This document shows, piece by piece, positions 1 to 12,460 of a stretch of DNA of 64,000 nt. The DNA comes from UMGS1590 sp900552455 (lineage in GTDB: Bacteria > Bacillota > Peptococcia > Peptococcales > Peptococcaceae). Position 1 is the stretch's first letter. Each line of letters begins with the position of its first letter. A model generated the notes under the pieces. The model had not been told where the DNA came from and did no database searches. It saw only the letters and a list, made by a program, of their open reading frames with translations. The position numbers and the translations under genes are program-made. The stretch lies in the NCBI GenBank assembly GCA_963931105.1, contig OZ007004.1:930001-994000 (forward strand), given 5' to 3'.

Positions 1-5
1 CTTAC

Positions 6-1340
6 ATGGAACGCGTATTGGAAGACGTTAAAAAACGTAATGCCAATGAACCAGAATTTTTGCAGGCAGTAGAAGAAGTTTTCAAATCCATCGAAGGTGT
101 TATGAACCAGCACCCTGAATACGAAGCATCCAACCTTCTGGGTCGTCTGACCGAACCAGAACGTCAGATCAGCTTCCGTGTTACCTGGGTAGACGACAAC
201 GGCGAAGTTCATGTAAACCGTGGTTATCGTGTACAGTTCAACGGTGCAATCGGGCCTTACAAAGGCGGTCTCCGCTTCCACCCATCCGTATACATCGGTA
301 TCATCAAGTTCCTGGGCTTCGAACAGATCTTCAAGAACGCTCTGACCGGTCTGCCAATCGGCGGCGGCAAGGGTGGTTCCGACTTCGACCCACGTGGTAA
401 GAGCGATGGCGAAATCATGCGCTTCTGCCAGGCCTTCATGACCGAACTCTATCGTCACATTGGTCCAGACGTCGACGTCCCAGCTGGTGACATCGGTGTT
501 GGCGGCCGTGAAATCGGTTACCTCTATGGCCAGTATCGTCGCATCCGTGGCGCATTCGAAAACGGCGTTCTCACCGGTAAGGGCATGAGCTACGGCGGTT
601 CCCTGATCCGTCCAGAAGCTACCGGTTTCGGTGCTGTTTACTTTGCAGACGCAGTTATGAAACATTGCGGTGACACCCTCGAAGGCAAGACCGTTTCCGT
701 ATCCGGTTTCGGTAACGTTGCTTGGGGCGTTTGCACCAAGATGACCGAAGCAGGCGCTAAGGTTGTTACCCTCTCCGGCCCAGACGGCTACATCTATGAT
801 GAAGATGGTATCAACACCCCTGAAAAGATCGAATATCTCCTCGAAATGCGTGCTTCCGGCCGCGACAAAGTTCAGGATTACGCTGACAAGTTCGGTGTTC
901 CTTTCTACCCAGGCGAAAAACCATGGGGCGTTAAGGTTGACATCGCTATGCCATCCGCTACCCAGAACGACGTCAACATGGAACAGGCTAAGAAGATCGT
1001 TGAAAACGGCGTAAAATACTACATCGAAGTAGCTAACATGCCTACCACCAACGACGCTATGGATTACCTCCAGAGCAAAGGCGTTATCATGGCTCCTTCC
1101 AAAGCCGTTAACGCTGGTGGCGTAGGTGTATCTGCTCTCGAAATGAGCCAGAACAGCGAACGTCTCTTCTGGACTGAAGAAGAAGTAGACGGCAAGCTCC
1201 GCCAGATCATGAAGAACATTCATGACAACGCTGCTTCCGCTGCTGAAGAATACGGCTTCGGCTACAACCTCGTTGCAGGTGCTAACATTGCCGGCTTCCT
1301 CAAAGTTGCTCAGGCAATGACCGAACAGGGTATTTTCTAA
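6..1340 (+). CDS. gdhA: NADP-type glutamate dehydrogenase
   Basis: Catalyses reductive amination of 2-oxoglutarate to glutamate (or the reverse) in the cytoplasm, linking ammonia assimilation to central metabolism. The 444-residue length is that of the small hexameric bacterial GDH family. The catalytic segment GGGKGGSDFDP lies at residues 119-129 with the catalytic lysine at about K122, and a dinucleotide-binding GFGNVA motif lies near residue 235. The substrate-domain motif YKGGLRFHP (85-93) is also present. The ATG at base 6 gives the conserved family N-terminus, but the promoter and ribosome site lie outside the window. A strong terminator follows the stop codon, so it is probably the last or only gene of its transcript. 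Cofactor preference is inferred from family resemblance only. Confidence 0.97.
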   Translation: MERVLEDVKKRNANEPEFLQAVEEVFKSIEGVMNQHPEYEASNLLGRLTEPERQISFRVTWVDDNGEVHVNRGYRVQFNGAIGPYKGGLRFHPSVYIGIIKFLGFEQIFKNALTGLPIGGGKGGSDFDPRGKSDGEIMRFCQAFMTELYRHIGPDVDVPAGDIGVGGREIGYLYGQYRRIRGAFENGVLTGKGMSYGGSLIRPEATGFGAVYFADAVMKHCGDTLEGKTVSVSGFGNVAWGVCTKMTEAGAKVVTLSGPDGYIYDEDGINTPEKIEYLLEMRASGRDKVQDYADKFGVPFYPGEKPWGVKVDIAMPSATQNDVNMEQAKKIVENGVKYYIEVANMPTTNDAMDYLQSKGVIMAPSKAVNAGGVGVSALEMSQNSERLFWTEEEVDGKLRQIMKNIHDNAASAAEEYGFGYNLVAGANIAGFLKVAQAMTEQGIF

Positions 1341-1364
1341 TCAATACGCGATTCCAAACACTCG

Positions 1365-1396
1365 AAAAAGCAGGAGCTTTCGCTCCTGCTTTTTTG
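1365..1396 (+). terminator. Rho-independent terminator of gdhA
   Basis: AGCAGGAGC and GCTCCTGCT form a perfect stem with a short loop, followed by a run of T residues. It starts about 25 bases after the gdhA stop codon. Confidence 0.9.
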
Positions 1397-1575
1397 TGCG
1401 CCTTTCTCATAGAAGAAAAGCATCCACGCAGCGCCGGAAGAGCAGAACGCTTTCACCATCGCCAGGCCATGAAAACCAGCGTCCTTCCAGGCGCCAGCCA
1501 GTGAAACGTGCTCGCCAGGAAGCGCCAATTCCCTCGTCATCCTGTGCCTGAAAAGTTTTTGTAAAAAATCGTGAA
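1397..1575. other. Gap between gdhA terminator and rRNA promoters
   Basis: About 180 bases of moderately GC-rich sequence. The minus strand keeps an open frame here with protein-like composition (for example LALPGEHVSLAGAWKDAGF), but there is no start codon with a ribosome site and nothing recognisable. It may be a fragment of a former gene or simply spacer. Confidence 0.3.
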
Positions 1576-1582
1576 AAAAGTG

Positions 1583-1611
1583 TTGACGAAAGCGCAGAAG
1601 GCGCGTATAAT
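1583..1611 (+). promoter_or_regulatory. rRNA operon promoter P1
   Basis: TTGACG (1583-1588) and a perfect TATAAT (1606-1611) are separated by exactly 17 bases, the ideal sigma-A arrangement. An AT-rich stretch upstream (around 1555-1580) could act as an UP element. Confidence 0.85.
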
Positions 1612-1679
1612 AACCAATCGTTGACAGCAAAACGTCAACCCCGAGCGCAAAGCTCCCTGAAAAAACTTGAAAAAAGTTC

Positions 1680-1709
1680 TTGACAGAGAGACAGTGCCTG
1701 TGGTAATAT
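1680..1709 (+). promoter_or_regulatory. rRNA operon promoter P2
   Basis: TTGACA (1680-1685) and TAATAT (1704-1709) are spaced by 18 bases, about 100 bases downstream of P1. Tandem promoters are usual for rRNA operons. A boxA-like element, TTCTTTGAAAATT at 1741-1753, follows and recurs in the 16S-23S spacer, consistent with rRNA antitermination. Confidence 0.75.
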
Positions 1710-1841
1710 AAATGAGCTGTCGCCGAGAGCGGCGGCCCTGTTCTTTGAAAATTAAACAGCCAAGCGAAACAAACCAGTGCTTTGAAAGAAGCAACCGAAC
1801 AATGAATTAAAGAAGAGCTAGAGTAAGCCCTTCGTAAGATA

Positions 1842-6584
<4,743 letters not shown>

Positions 6585-6674
6585 GGTAAGGAAAGCGAAG
6601 GAAGCGAGCTAGTCAGAGAAGAAGAGTTACTGTGTAATTTTGAGGGAGCGAGAAGCAAACTCAAAGAATTAAAT

Positions 6675-6791
6675 ATCCTGGTGACGATAGCGAAGGGGTC
6701 ACACCTGTTCCCATCCCGAACACAGAAGTTAAGCCCTTCAGCGCCGACAATACTTGCTGGTCTTTTGCTGGGAAGATAGGTCATTGCCAGG
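6675..6791 (+). rRNA. rrf: 5S ribosomal RNA
   Basis: About 117 bases containing the conserved loop ACACCTGTTCCCATCCCGAA and the GAAGTTAAG segment. The 5' end (TCCTGGTGACGATAGCGAAG) and 3' end (TCATTGCCAGGA) pair to close the molecule. It lies about 90 bases after 23S and just before a terminator. Confidence 0.93.
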
Positions 6792-6796
6792 ACATA

Positions 6797-6827
6797 CACC
6801 ACCTTGCTTGTGCAGGGTGGTTTTTTT
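6797..6827 (+). terminator. rRNA operon terminator
   Basis: Stem ACCACCTTGC / GCAGGGTGGT followed by seven T residues, directly after the 5S gene. Confidence 0.9.
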
Positions 6828-6840
6828 GTGGGAAAAGACA

Positions 6841-6876
6841 GGCGGCAGCCGGACATCATCCGGCTGCTGCCTTTTT
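6841..6876. terminator. Hairpin shared by convergent transcripts
   Basis: GGCGGCAGCCGG (6841-6852) pairs with CCGGCTGCTGCC (6860-6871). It is followed on the plus strand by five T residues, and on the minus strand lies immediately after the stop codon of the ATPase gene. It probably insulates the rRNA operon from the minus-strand operon. Confidence 0.75.
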
Positions 6877-8350
6877 AGTGCTCAAGGATCCTCAGCAAAT
6901 GTAAGTAGAGTGTGGGATTGTTATATACGATCAGGCGGAGCTCGTCGGTGGCGCGGGTGACGATCTGATAGAGGGCTGTTTTGGCAGCGCTGGTCTGGTC
7001 GGTGGTTTGCAGATGGCCGGTGGGATCGTAGAAAAAGCGGCGGTCAAGAACGGTGGCAACGCCAGAAAATTCGCTGCCGACGAGGGGTTGGATGTTACGT
7101 GCGCCGCAATCTGCAAGGGAGATCCCCGGTCCGGAAGCTGCGCCGGTGAGGACTGTCCAGCCTTGGCTGCTGAGATAAGCGGTGGTGGCACGAAGATCGT
7201 CTGGCTCGTAGAGGTAGTCGACGGTGATGCCATTGTAAGGCGGATGGGTCGGCTTGGCCTCCTGCTTGAAAAGATTGGCGATGAATGCAGCCAGGGCGCT
7301 GTTGATGCGGACTTTGTCTGAGAGGGATTTGGCGGAAAATCGCTGCGCGGGATGGTGGGCGCTGAGGGCAGAAAGCGTGGCAAGGGGCGCTTCGATCCCG
7401 AGCTCCGGCGCCGTGTCGAAAGCAAGGAGCAGAGTGGTCCCGCTGGCCTCGGCAGCTGCAATGAGGGCATTCAGCTGGCTGAGGCTGAGATGCTGGGTCT
7501 CATCAACGAGGAGCAGATCGGCCTGACAGGCGAGGGCCGCCGGGTGGATCTCGGAAGCGGAATGGATGCTCCAGCCGTGTGCGCGACGAAAACAGCGCTG
7601 GTCCTCGTTCAAAGGCGCGCAGTGAACGAGCGCTGCGCGTCCGCCTTCTGCAAGGATGGTTTTTGCCAGATCATAGAGCAGTAGGGTTTTGCCGGTGCCG
7701 GAGGCAGCAGAAAGGGTGAAGCAGGTGTCAGGATATTTTTTGCGTTCGCGCAGGATCTCTTCTTTGACAGATTGCTGGCTGGTGGTGAGAAAATATTGCC
7801 CTTTGATAAATCGCGCACTGTCGCGAAAAGGGGAGATGAGATAATTGGCAGGGACAAAGAGGGCGTCCGGGTCGAGCGCTGGATCGACCTTTTGCGTGCG
7901 CAGGAGATCGGCGATCTCTGCAGCATCCGCGCGCGTGAGCTGGTCCTGCTGTGGCAGATATTCGTAGAAGCCGTCCTTGTCGACGAAGGTGAAGAGGCGG
8001 AGCGGGCGACCGAGAAAGCTGAGATAGTGGTGATTGGTGCGCATCTGGCGACGGATCTTTTCTTCTTTGTCTGCGCGTCGCAGCGGCGCTTTGAGCTCGA
8101 TGTTCAGGATGAGGGCGTCTGAAAAGCGCAGCAGATCAAATTCCTTGCTGATGCGTTCAATGGCATAGCCGACGAAAAAACCGTCGAGCTCGGCCACGCC
8201 GCAGCCCTGCGCCTTCATTTCGTCGCAGAACGCGCGCAAGGTGGCAAGCTCATGGCTCTTGAGCCGCTTGAACCGGCGCTCGGCGTGGTCACCAAGACTG
8301 ACCAGCGCCTGTCCGCCCTGATAGGCAGTGAGAAGGGAAGTGGGGTGCAT
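6875..8350 (-). CDS. Nuclease/SF1-helicase-like ATPase (DUF2075-type)
   Basis: A 491-residue cytoplasmic P-loop protein. The N-terminal part (about 50-130) carries a hydrophobic strand ending in IELK (E85, K87), which resembles the core of a PD-(D/E)xK or NERD-type nuclease, but the rest of that site is not clear. Walker A is SAASGTGKT at 214-222 and Walker B LLLVDETQ at 279-286. Near the C-terminus, QIVTRATDELRLIVY resembles superfamily 1 helicase motif VI. Family knowledge points to the DUF2075 group of nucleic-acid-dependent ATPases, often linked to DNA processing or defence. It starts 33 bases after the MocR gene with a GAAAGGAG ribosome site, so the two probably form one operon. The substrate is unknown. 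Confidence 0.75.
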   Translation of the reverse strand: MHPTSLLTAYQGGQALVSLGDHAERRFKRLKSHELATLRAFCDEMKAQGCGVAELDGFFVGYAIERISKEFDLLRFSDALILNIELKAPLRRADKEEKIRRQMRTNHHYLSFLGRPLRLFTFVDKDGFYEYLPQQDQLTRADAAEIADLLRTQKVDPALDPDALFVPANYLISPFRDSARFIKGQYFLTTSQQSVKEEILRERKKYPDTCFTLSAASGTGKTLLLYDLAKTILAEGGRAALVHCAPLNEDQRCFRRAHGWSIHSASEIHPAALACQADLLLVDETQHLSLSQLNALIAAAEASGTTLLLAFDTAPELGIEAPLATLSALSAHHPAQRFSAKSLSDKVRINSALAAFIANLFKQEAKPTHPPYNGITVDYLYEPDDLRATTAYLSSQGWTVLTGAASGPGISLADCGARNIQPLVGSEFSGVATVLDRRFFYDPTGHLQTTDQTSAAKTALYQIVTRATDELRLIVYNNPTLYLHLLRILEH

Positions 8351-8383
8351 GGCGATCTCCTTTCTGTGGAAGTGGTGGGAAGA

Positions 8384-9778
8384 TCAGAGACACTCGGCTA
8401 CGCAGGCGAGGGCTACTGGGAGTTGATCGATATCGAGGTTGGCGTAGCTGAGGAGGAATTGGTGGCTGGCGGTTGGCGGGTTTTCTTCGTAATATTCGCT
8501 GAGGGCGGAGAGATGGATGCCCTTTTGGGCAAGGCAGGCGGAAAGGTCTGCGTCACTGCGCTTGGTGTCGAGTTTGAGGATGAAGTGGAGACCGCTGTCC
8601 TGCTCGATGATCGTAGAGTGGCCGGCGAGGGGGCTGGATTGGATGGCGTCGAGAACGAGTTGGCGTTGGCGGGCGTAGAATAGACGCATACGGTTGATGT
8701 GTTTTTCAAAATAGCCTTCGCCGAGAAAACGGGCGAGGGTGAACTGTTCGAAGTTGGAAACGGTGCAGGAATAAAACCCGAGCTGCTCGTAAAATCGGTT
8801 GGCGAGGGCTGGCGGTAGCACCATGTAGCTGATGCGCACGGTGGAGGAAAGGGATTTGGCGAAGGTGTTCATATAAATGACGCTGGCGGATGCGTCAAGG
8901 CTTTGTAGCGCGGGAATAGGACGACCATGGAGGCGGAATTCGCTGTCGTAGTCGTCTTCGATGATGGTGCGGCCGGGCTGTTCGCTGGCCCAGGCGAGGA
9001 GTTCGTAGCGCCGGCTGACGGGCATGGTGATGCCGGTGGGAAATTGATGGGTGGGGCCGATGTGGGCGATCTCGGCCTGAGCGGCGCGGAGGCCGCCTAG
9101 ACTGATGCCGTTTTCGTCCATCTCAGCGAAGCGACAGGTGACGCCCTGGGCGCGGTAGATCTGGGGGATCTTGCGGTAGCCGGGATTTTCTGTGCAGTAG
9201 ACTTTGTCGCGGCCGAGCAGCTGGATGAGCAGGCTGTAGAGATATTCTGTGCCGGCGCCAACGATGATCTGTCCGGGATCGACATCGATGCCGCGGAAGT
9301 CGCGCAAATGCGCGGCGATGGCCTGGCGCAGCGCAAGCACGCCGCCGGACGGTGATTTTTCCATGAGGGCCTGGCTTTCCTCGGCGATGACTTCGCGCAG
9401 GAGCTTTTTCCAGGTGGCAAAGGGAAACTGGGTGGGATTGGTCTGATTGAGGGAAAAATCAAAGCGGTAGTGCTGGCGTGGCTGCGGCAAGGTGATGTGC
9501 CCGCTTTTTTCCACAGGGATATGGCGCACGGGCGCTTCGAGTTTTGCGATGTAGTAGCCGCGCTTTGGCAGGGAATAAACGTAGCCTTCGCTGATGAGTT
9601 GGGCGTAGGCGCTTTCGACGGTGATGGTGCTGACGCCGAGATTTTTTGCCAGCGCGCGTTTGCTTGGCAGCTTTTCGCCAGCAGTGAGTGCTCCGCGCTT
9701 GATGTCGTCGCGGATCATTTTGTAGAGCGCTTCGTAAAGTTCGCCTTTTTTGATGGTTGTAAGATCGTACGTAAGCAT
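8384..9778 (-). CDS. MocR/PdxR-type GntR-aminotransferase regulator
   Basis: Fusion of an N-terminal GntR winged helix (residues about 8-75, with the typical KLPSKRALAKNLGVSTITVESAY) and a fold-type I aminotransferase domain that binds pyridoxal phosphate. PLP-site motifs visible are IEDDYDSEFR and NTFAKSLSSTVRISY, whose lysine would form the internal aldimine. Such proteins usually regulate vitamin B6 or amino-acid genes as PLP sensors. I chose the ATG at 9778 because AAGGAG sits eight bases upstream; a TTG at 9784 is also in frame. The co-transcribed downstream gene is a nuclease/helicase-like ATPase and not pdxST, so the target is not evident from context. Confidence 0.9.
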   Translation of the reverse strand: MLTYDLTTIKKGELYEALYKMIRDDIKRGALTAGEKLPSKRALAKNLGVSTITVESAYAQLISEGYVYSLPKRGYYIAKLEAPVRHIPVEKSGHITLPQPRQHYRFDFSLNQTNPTQFPFATWKKLLREVIAEESQALMEKSPSGGVLALRQAIAAHLRDFRGIDVDPGQIIVGAGTEYLYSLLIQLLGRDKVYCTENPGYRKIPQIYRAQGVTCRFAEMDENGISLGGLRAAQAEIAHIGPTHQFPTGITMPVSRRYELLAWASEQPGRTIIEDDYDSEFRLHGRPIPALQSLDASASVIYMNTFAKSLSSTVRISYMVLPPALANRFYEQLGFYSCTVSNFEQFTLARFLGEGYFEKHINRMRLFYARQRQLVLDAIQSSPLAGHSTIIEQDSGLHFILKLDTKRSDADLSACLAQKGIHLSALSEYYEENPPTASHQFLLSYANLDIDQLPVALACVAECL

Positions 9779-9949
9779 TGGCAATGCTCCTTGAGAATAT
9801 AGTTTGCTGGCATGTCAGTCTGAGAGAAGAGCTGCGCATGAAACATGCCACTTTATTCATCCTACCATGCTTGCAGAGGCGGCGCAAGATGCACAAAGGG
9901 GCGGGGAGAAAATTTTTCGAAAAAATAGTTGCTTTTTGCTAATTATGTG

Positions 9950-9978
9950 TTGACAAGTTAGAGACAGCATACTATAAT
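9950..9978 (+). promoter_or_regulatory. Promoter of DUF3793-flavodoxin operon
   Basis: TTGACA (9950-9955) and TATAAT (9973-9978) separated by 17 bases, a near-perfect sigma-A promoter about 65 bases upstream of the first gene. The surrounding AT-rich sequence with two GTTAG repeats could hold a metal-regulator site, but I see no convincing Fur box. Confidence 0.85.
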
Positions 9979-10044
9979 GAAGCCATGAGTTAGCGATACC
10001 GAACGCTGATTCAAACAACTTCTTATTTTGAAAGGGAGATGACC

Positions 10045-10602
10045 ATGGTAACGCTTGAAGAAAGGATCGTTCGCTTCTGCGCCCCTGTACTCACCGGGAT
10101 CAAAACAGGTGGACTTTTTAACACCTGTGAATTGGATCCACACACTATCTGTCAGGATACAGTGGCTGTGCGCAAGCGGCTTTCCCGCTTTGGCATCAAT
10201 GTTCGTCTCTTTTTCACCGGAGAAAAGATGCCGCTCGTCTATGTCTATCGTCCAGACGCGCTCGCCCGTGATCTCGCTGATCCTGAAACGCAAGCCTTTC
10301 TAACACCCCTTGGCTATACGGATTTTTCCTATCAGGCAGCGCTGTCACAGCTGGCGAAACGCTTGCATCAGTACGATGGTTTTCCACACGAGATCGGCCT
10401 TTTTCTCTCGTACCCGCTGGATGATGTCAAGAGCTTTGTGCAGTTCGGTTCTCAGTGTGCAAAGTTCTCAGGGCACTGGTGCGTGTTCCACAACGAGGAG
10501 CAGGCGAAGAAGTGCTTTGCAGCGTACGACAACAGCCGGTCGGTATGTCTCGCCCGTTATCGGGAAGGGCAGCCTCTTGAAGCGCTGGCCCGCGCAATCT
10601 GA
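10045..10602 (+). CDS. DUF3793 family protein
   Basis: A 185-residue soluble protein. It matches the DUF3793 family by memory of its pattern: an N-terminal CAPVLTGIKTGGLFNT segment, a central LxxxGYxxF region and the C-terminal HEIGLFLSYPLDDVKSF followed by WCVF. Family members in Clostridia commonly sit beside flavodoxins or iron/manganese uptake genes, as here, and their biochemical role is unknown. The second ATG (10045) is preferred because AAGGGAG lies at the right distance; an ATG at 10039 sits almost on the ribosome site. The flavodoxin gene follows after 23 bases. Confidence 0.8.
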   Translation: MVTLEERIVRFCAPVLTGIKTGGLFNTCELDPHTICQDTVAVRKRLSRFGINVRLFFTGEKMPLVYVYRPDALARDLADPETQAFLTPLGYTDFSYQAALSQLAKRLHQYDGFPHEIGLFLSYPLDDVKSFVQFGSQCAKFSGHWCVFHNEEQAKKCFAAYDNSRSVCLARYREGQPLEALARAI

Positions 10603-10625
10603 TCGTAGAAAGGAGATGCATATCA

Positions 10626-11057
10626 GTGAAAGTTGCGATTGTATATTGGAGCGGCACTGGTAACACAGAAAACATCATGAACCTTGTCAAAAAAGGCGTT
10701 GAACAAGCCGGTGCGCAGGCCGACGTGTACATGCCTTGGGATTTTGAACCAAGCATGATGGACCAGTACACCAATTTTGCATTCGGGTCCCCAGCAATGG
10801 GCGACGAACAGCTCGAAACGGAAGATTTCCAGCCAATGTGGGACAGCATTGCGGACAAGCTTTCCGGAAAAAATGTGGTGCTTTTTGGCTCCTACAATTG
10901 GAACAGCGGCGAATACATGGACCTTTGGGCTCAGGATGCTGTCCGCTTAGGTTGCAATCTGGTCGCTGATGGCCTGGCCATCCTCGATTCTCCGGAACCA
11001 GGTTCCGACGAAGAACAAGCAGCCATCGCTCTCGGCGTCGCAATCGCGAGAGCGTAA
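10626..11057 (+). CDS. Flavodoxin
   Basis: A 143-residue short-chain flavodoxin, a cytoplasmic FMN electron carrier that can replace ferredoxin when iron is scarce. The phosphate-binding loop YWSGTGNTE is at residues 7-15. The second FMN loop region, GSYNWNSGEYMDLW, is at about 82-95, with the aromatic residues that normally stack on the isoalloxazine. The start is GTG with GAAAGGAG upstream. It is co-transcribed with the DUF3793 gene, an arrangement that suggests iron-responsive control. Confidence 0.93.
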   Translation: MKVAIVYWSGTGNTENIMNLVKKGVEQAGAQADVYMPWDFEPSMMDQYTNFAFGSPAMGDEQLETEDFQPMWDSIADKLSGKNVVLFGSYNWNSGEYMDLWAQDAVRLGCNLVADGLAILDSPEPGSDEEQAAIALGVAIARA

Positions 11058-11365
11058 CCTCCACACGGTACGTGTGACAAATCCATTTCATCATCTGGCC
11101 GCGCGTTGTTTCCCCCTTTACAGCAGCGGCATGAAAACACCAAGCAGTGACGGCGAGAGTCGCAGGCTCGCCGCCGCAGCGATTCGTAAACAGGCTTTTT
11201 TGTGGGAGACTGTTCGTGTGATGGGCAACACATGGACGGGCTCTTATGGGTAAATATTTGCGCCGAAAGGTGCAGATCCAACACAAGACAATCACACCTC
11301 TACTCCTCTACTTAAAAACTGATTGTTTTACTTGAAAAAGAAAACAGACCTTCCTCTAGACATAG
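11058..11365 (+). other. Spacer after flavodoxin
   Basis: No convincing gene. It begins with a short hairpin (CACACGGTACGTGTG, about 11063-11077) and holds a GC-rich inverted repeat around 11151-11178 followed by a T-rich stretch at 11198-11204. These could terminate the flavodoxin transcript. Confidence 0.35.
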
Positions 11366-11496
11366 CCGACAGCATGATCGCAAGCTTTGCAGGGCTTTCT
11401 CCAATCTCCCCCTGCAAAAAGCTGTCGGTACAAATCCTATCTCTTTGTACAATCCGCAATAGAAAACCGCAGGACAGTGGGCGTCCTGCGGTTTTT
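11366..11496 (+). ncRNA. Candidate structured small RNA with terminator
   Basis: Three consecutive perfect hairpins. First, CCGACAGC (11366-11373) pairs with GCTGTCGG (11421-11428) and encloses TTTGCAGGG (11386-11394) / CCCTGCAAA (11410-11418), whose loop includes TTTCTCC. Second, GTACAAA (11428-11434) pairs with TTTGTAC (11444-11450), with loop TCCTATCTC. Third, a textbook terminator, CCGCAGGAC (11467-11475) / GTCCTGCGG (11483-11491) followed by five T. No open frame uses this region, and the terminator belongs to no annotated gene. The C/U-rich loops recall the tandem small RNAs at 25.6-26.6 kb, although here the plus strand would be transcribed. No convincing promoter was seen. Confidence 0.5.
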
Positions 11497-11587
11497 CATG
11501 TTGTGCGGGAGAAAGCCTTCCGCAAATTGCAGGATGCTCGCGAATCGACTATAATAAGTGCAAACAACGAAACGGAGGCATCCAACC

Positions 11588-12166
11588 ATGTCAGACATCA
11601 CCATCCGCGTCGCCACGCCAGACGACGCAGCAGCGCTGCTCGATCTTTATGCGCCATACGTTCGTGAGACAGCTATTTCCTTTGAGACCGTCGTGCCCAG
11701 CGAAGACGAATTTCGCCGCCGCATTATCCACACGCTGCAGCGCTACCCCTATCTCATCGCTGAAGCAGAGGGACACATCCTTGGCTACGCCTACACCAGC
11801 CCGTTCGTCGGGCGCGCCGCCTACGACTGGTGCGCGGAAACGTCCATCTATGTTGATATGAAAAGCCGACACAGCGGCGTTGGCCGCGCGCTTTACGAAG
11901 CGATCGAGCGCGTGAGCCGCGCGCAGCATATCCAGAGCCTCTGCGCCTGCATCGGTGTGCCCGACGGTGCCGACGACGATTATCTGACGCGCAACAGCAT
12001 CGATTTTCACGCGCACATGGGCTATCGCATGGTTGGCGAATTTCAGCGCTGCGGCTACAAATTTGGCCGCTGGTACAACATGGCCTGGATGGAAAAGCAC
12101 ATCGGCGACCATCCGCAGCATCCCGAGCCCGTCATTGCCTTTCCTCAGCTGCGCGATAGCCTGTAA
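11588..12166 (+). CDS. GNAT acetyltransferase, phosphinothricin/methionine-sulfone type
   Basis: A 192-residue N-acetyltransferase that would transfer acetyl from acetyl-CoA to a small amine. The N-terminus IRVATPDDAAALLDLYAPYV and the motif YLIAEAEGHILGYAYTSPFVGRAAYDW are typical of the Pat/YncA subfamily, which acts on phosphinothricin, methionine sulfone or similar glutamate analogues. The acetyl-CoA loop region is SRHSGVGRALYEAI, and the C-terminal part holds HAHMGYRMVGEFQRCGYKFGRWYN. Start ATG 11588 follows GGAGG at 11574. The substrate is inferred only from subfamily resemblance. Confidence 0.88.
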   Translation: MSDITIRVATPDDAAALLDLYAPYVRETAISFETVVPSEDEFRRRIIHTLQRYPYLIAEAEGHILGYAYTSPFVGRAAYDWCAETSIYVDMKSRHSGVGRALYEAIERVSRAQHIQSLCACIGVPDGADDDYLTRNSIDFHAHMGYRMVGEFQRCGYKFGRWYNMAWMEKHIGDHPQHPEPVIAFPQLRDSL

Positions 12167-12167
12167 A

Positions 12168-12443
12168 TGTGTCATTTACGACGTGAGCGCGTCGATTACG
12201 ACAGAGTGCGGAAATCTGCGTCGGTTCATGGTATAATAAAAGATCGCCGCTCAGCGCGCTGTGTCATTTACGACGTGAAAGCGTTGATTACGACAGAGCG
12301 CAGAATTTTGCGTCGGTTCGTGGTATAATAAAAAATTGCCGCTCAGCGCGCTGTGTCATTTACGACGTGAGAGTGTCGATTACGACAGAATGTGGAAATT
12401 TGCGTCGCTTCGTGGTATAATATAAAATTTGTCTGGCGAATGA
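12168..12443 (+). repeat. Three tandem 92-bp repeats, each with an extended -10 promoter
   Basis: Copies start at 12168, 12260 and 12352, exactly 92 bases apart. They agree over most of their length; the third diverges after its promoter. Each contains TGGTATAAT (TATAAT at 12232, 12324 and 12416), an extended -10 element with no clear -35. Each also has a partly palindromic CGACG...CGTCG box near its beginning. The third copy lies 39 bases before the lipoprotein start, so the array multiplies the promoter of that gene. Confidence 0.85.
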
Positions 12444-12460
12444 CAAAGGAGGATTTTCTC

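Noticed and set aside
11058..11365. Cobalamin or molybdenum-cofactor riboswitch after flavodoxin
   Set aside because: The hairpins present do not contain the conserved boxes of either aptamer.
12168..12443. Possible CRISPR or iteron array
   Set aside because: The 92-base units are continuous repeats with embedded -10 boxes, with no spacers and no replication gene nearby.
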